From: an uncultured Candidatus Saccharibacteria bacterium
GTDB lineage: Bacteria; Patescibacteriota; Saccharimonadia; Saccharimonadales; Saccharimonadaceae
Assembly: GCA_947304075.1 (NCBI GenBank)
Contig: CAMYZY010000030.1
Span: 1 to 6,355 of the forward strand
Direction: 5' to 3'
DNA: 6,355 nt
In this document: one piece after another, positions 5,009 to 6,355 of the stretch
Layout of the letters: the number at the start of each line of letters is the position of its first letter
Position numbering within the stretch: the stretch's first letter is position 1
Notes under the pieces: generated by a model
What the model saw: only the letters and a program-made list of their open reading frames with translations
Database searches by the model: none
What the model was told of the DNA's origin: nothing
Position numbers and translations under genes: made by a program

Positions 5009-5782
5009 ATGATGAAAGAATACGATGTCATAATAATAGGGGGAGGTATGGCGGGCCTAACCGCTGGGATTTATGTAGCAAGGGCTGGGAAGTCGGTATT
5101 GGTTTTGGAGTCGAATGTGATTGGCGGGCAAATTGTGAACTCGTCATCGGTTGAGAATTGGCCGGGCGACTACAGAGTATCAGGTGCAGATTTGATGAAA
5201 AAAATTAGTGGGCAGGCGACCGAGCTTGGTGCAGTAATAAGATACGAAAAGACTACTAAGATTTCAAAGAATGGTGAGAAGTTTGCGGTAGTAACAGATG
5301 AGAGTGAGTATAATTGTGGTGCGGTAATTATCGCTACGGGTACAGAGCCTAGAAAATTGAGTGGAAAACAAGCAGAAGATGTTGGAGAACGGCCAATTTC
5401 TTATTGTGCGATTTGTGATGGGGCTTTGTATAAGAATAAGCCAGTTGCGGTGGTGGGTGGCGGTAACACAGCGATACATGAAATGAAATACCTTGAAGGT
5501 ATTTGTTCGAAGGTTTATAGTGTCCATTATGATGATTCGATTCCAAAAGATGCGGAGGCGGTGTTTGTGGCAATCGGGCGAGTGCCGGCGACGGGGTATT
5601 TGGATGGATTTGTTGAACTAAATGGTGATGGATACGTAGTGGCCTCGGAAGATTGTAAAACTTCTTGTCCTGGGGTGTTTGTAGCAGGGGATTGTCGTAC
5701 AAAGTCGGTGAGACAGTTGGTGACGGCATCAGGCGATGGCGCAATAGCCGCCGCTGGTGCTTTAGATTATTTGAGAAAATAA
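5009..5782 (+). CDS. Short thioredoxin-reductase-like FAD protein with a reduced NADPH domain
   Basis: Thioredoxin reductase passes electrons through FAD and a CxxC pair to thioredoxin. This 257-residue product is about 50 shorter than the usual 305-320. The FAD-binding GGGMAG (11-16), the redox motif CAICDG (C133, C136) and the C-terminal FAD motif GVFVAGDCR (222-230) with the following RQLVTASGDGAIAA are intact. The second Rossmann motif GGGNTA (150-155) is also present. After it the chain goes from VYSVHYDDS (169-177) almost directly to AVFVAIGRVPAT, so the HRRxxxR element that holds the NADPH 2'-phosphate and the rest of that domain are missing. Reading frame and flanks are clean, so this looks like an evolved internal deletion. 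The electron donor may not be NADPH; ferredoxin-dependent relatives lack similar motifs. No ribosome-binding site is visible. Start 5012 is about as likely as 5009. Confidence 0.9.
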   Translation: MMKEYDVIIIGGGMAGLTAGIYVARAGKSVLVLESNVIGGQIVNSSSVENWPGDYRVSGADLMKKISGQATELGAVIRYEKTTKISKNGEKFAVVTDESEYNCGAVIIATGTEPRKLSGKQAEDVGERPISYCAICDGALYKNKPVAVVGGGNTAIHEMKYLEGICSKVYSVHYDDSIPKDAEAVFVAIGRVPATGYLDGFVELNGDGYVVASEDCKTSCPGVFVAGDCRTKSVRQLVTASGDGAIAAAGALDYLRK

Positions 5783-5783
5783 A

Positions 5784-6272
5784 ATGGCGGACGAACAGAC
5801 GGAAGCAGAGTGGGCGAAGTCAAAGCGGATTGAAGCTGAGCGGATGAAGGCGGTGCGAGCTTTGGCGGAAGAAAAGCCGGATAGGGCTAATATGGCATTT
5901 TTGGAGCCGAAATCGACCAAAGTTAAGGGTTGGTCTAATGATCCAGACGTGATTTTGGCTGACGGTGAAAAGATGGGGAATCGAGCGGTGATTTTTGCGA
6001 TTAGCGGGTTGGTGCTTAGTATTATTGGCGCTATGGGTGGAATTGTGAGTATGACTTTTAATTTGGGATTGGCGGGAGCTATTTTGTCTATTCCGAGTGC
6101 GCTTAGTATGATTTGCACTGGGGTAGCAGTGCTGATGGCGCTAGTGGCGATTGTTTGTGAGATTTATTTGAAAGTCAAAAAAGGTAGGAAATTTAGTGTG
6201 GCGTTTTGGTCGTCTATTTGTGCGATTGTGCTGATAATTGTTTTTTATATTTTAAGATGGTTGATTATCTGA
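5784..6272 (+). CDS. Small membrane protein of unknown function
   Basis: I do not recognise this 162-residue protein. Residues 1-65 are hydrophilic and charged, probably helical at 8-30 (Glu/Lys/Arg/Ala-rich), and contain no signal peptide. Hydrophobic segments follow at about 67-89, 105-128 (perhaps with a short additional segment at 94-104) and 138-160. A strongly basic loop (130-136) lies before the last one. By the positive-inside rule the N-terminus and basic loop are cytoplasmic, giving three membrane spans. The Gly-rich first span vaguely resembles small DUF4190-type membrane proteins, but this is not firm. The ATG is one base after the trxB stop and no Shine-Dalgarno site is evident, so translational coupling to the TrxR-like gene is likely. 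Codon use and in-frame length support a real gene. It ends in TGA, with no terminator before the tRNA. Confidence 0.82.
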   Translation: MADEQTEAEWAKSKRIEAERMKAVRALAEEKPDRANMAFLEPKSTKVKGWSNDPDVILADGEKMGNRAVIFAISGLVLSIIGAMGGIVSMTFNLGLAGAILSIPSALSMICTGVAVLMALVAIVCEIYLKVKKGRKFSVAFWSSICAIVLIIVFYILRWLII

Positions 6273-6285
6273 TTTAGTGAAATTG

Positions 6286-6294
6286 TGATATAAT
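6286..6294 (+). promoter_or_regulatory. Extended -10 promoter of tRNA-Leu
   Basis: TGATATAAT (TATAAT at 6289-6294) matches the extended -10 form used elsewhere in the window. No convincing -35 lies 16-18 bp upstream. The predicted start, near 6301, is within a couple of bases of the mature tRNA 5' end, so little or no 5' trimming would be needed. Confidence 0.65.
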
Positions 6295-6302
6295 AATAGA
6301 GT

Positions 6303-6355
6303 GGCCGAGTGGCGGAATTGGTATACGCGTTCGACTTAAAATCGAATGGGGAAAC
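6303..6355 (+). tRNA. tRNA-Leu(UAA), 3' part outside the window
   Basis: The 5' acceptor strand GGCCGAG (6303-6309) is followed by T8-G9 and a D arm GCGGAATTGGTATACGC (6312-6328). The anticodon stem is TTCGA/TCGAA (6330-6334 with 6342-6346) around the 7-base loop CTTAAAA. The anticodon TAA (6337-6339) reads UUA. The D arm with its AATTGGTA loop and the start of what should be a long class II variable arm (from 6347) are typical of leucine tRNAs. The variable arm, T arm and acceptor 3' strand are cut off. Confidence 0.93.

Noticed and set aside
5349..5744. 131-codon minus-strand open frame inside the TrxR-like gene
   Set aside because: It is antisense to the CxxC and FAD motifs and has Pro/His-rich low-complexity composition, so it is a shadow frame.
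4996..6272. UGA read as glycine (SR1/Gracilibacteria code)
   Set aside because: Two genes end cleanly at TGA at the family-expected end or before the next gene, and no conserved Gly is encoded by an internal TGA.

Overview
The window looks like chromosomal DNA of a Patescibacteria/CPR bacterium, most likely Candidatus Saccharibacteria. This is inferred from protein style, not from a marker gene. The clues are AT-rich DNA, very compact spacing, a solitary nusA, an RNase J with a long Lys/Ala-rich head, a surface S8-family protein, and a mix of leaderless and Shine-Dalgarno-led genes. UGA is used as stop (at the ends of the RNase J gene and the last gene), so the glycine-recoded code of SR1/Gracilibacteria is not in use.

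Layout, left to right. (1) Positions 1-65 hold the 3' tail of an upstream transcript, possibly the end of SRP RNA, closed by a strong intrinsic terminator. (2) 84-1325 (+) encodes a secreted, C-terminally anchored subtilisin-fold protein. Its Asp and His motifs are intact, but the nucleophile Ser is Ala and the oxyanion-hole Asn is Asp, so it is probably a pseudoprotease. (3) A bidirectional terminator at 1324-1354 touches both its stop codon and that of nusA, which runs the other way (2462-1353). (4) The 334-bp region between divergent nusA and rnj is the most unusual part. It holds back-to-back promoters whose -35 regions interleave, a small terminator-like hairpin early in the nusA leader (a candidate autoregulatory attenuator), and a 177-bp imperfect inverted repeat just upstream of the nusA ribosome-binding site. 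(5) 2797-4998 (+) is RNase J with a roughly 168-residue basic N-terminal extension and an unusual Gln at the beta-CASP motif B position. (6) 5009-5782 (+) is a shortened thioredoxin-reductase-like flavoprotein that keeps CxxC but lacks about 50 residues of the NADPH domain, including the HRRxxxR element. (7) 5784-6272 (+) is an unrecognised membrane protein one base downstream. (8) The window ends inside a tRNA-Leu(UAA) gene.

Functionally, nusA and rnj pair RNA synthesis/termination with RNA decay from one shared control region. The RNase J, TrxR-like and membrane-protein genes and the tRNA all read rightward with no terminator visible between them, although trxB and the tRNA also appear to have their own promoters. 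Every transcription start inferred here uses a perfect TATAAT. Four of the five (nusA, rnj, trxB, tRNA) are extended -10 elements of form TGRTATAAT. At the S8 gene and trxB the box lies only 4-7 bases from the ATG, implying leaderless mRNAs. No CRISPR array, insertion sequence or transposase gene was seen.
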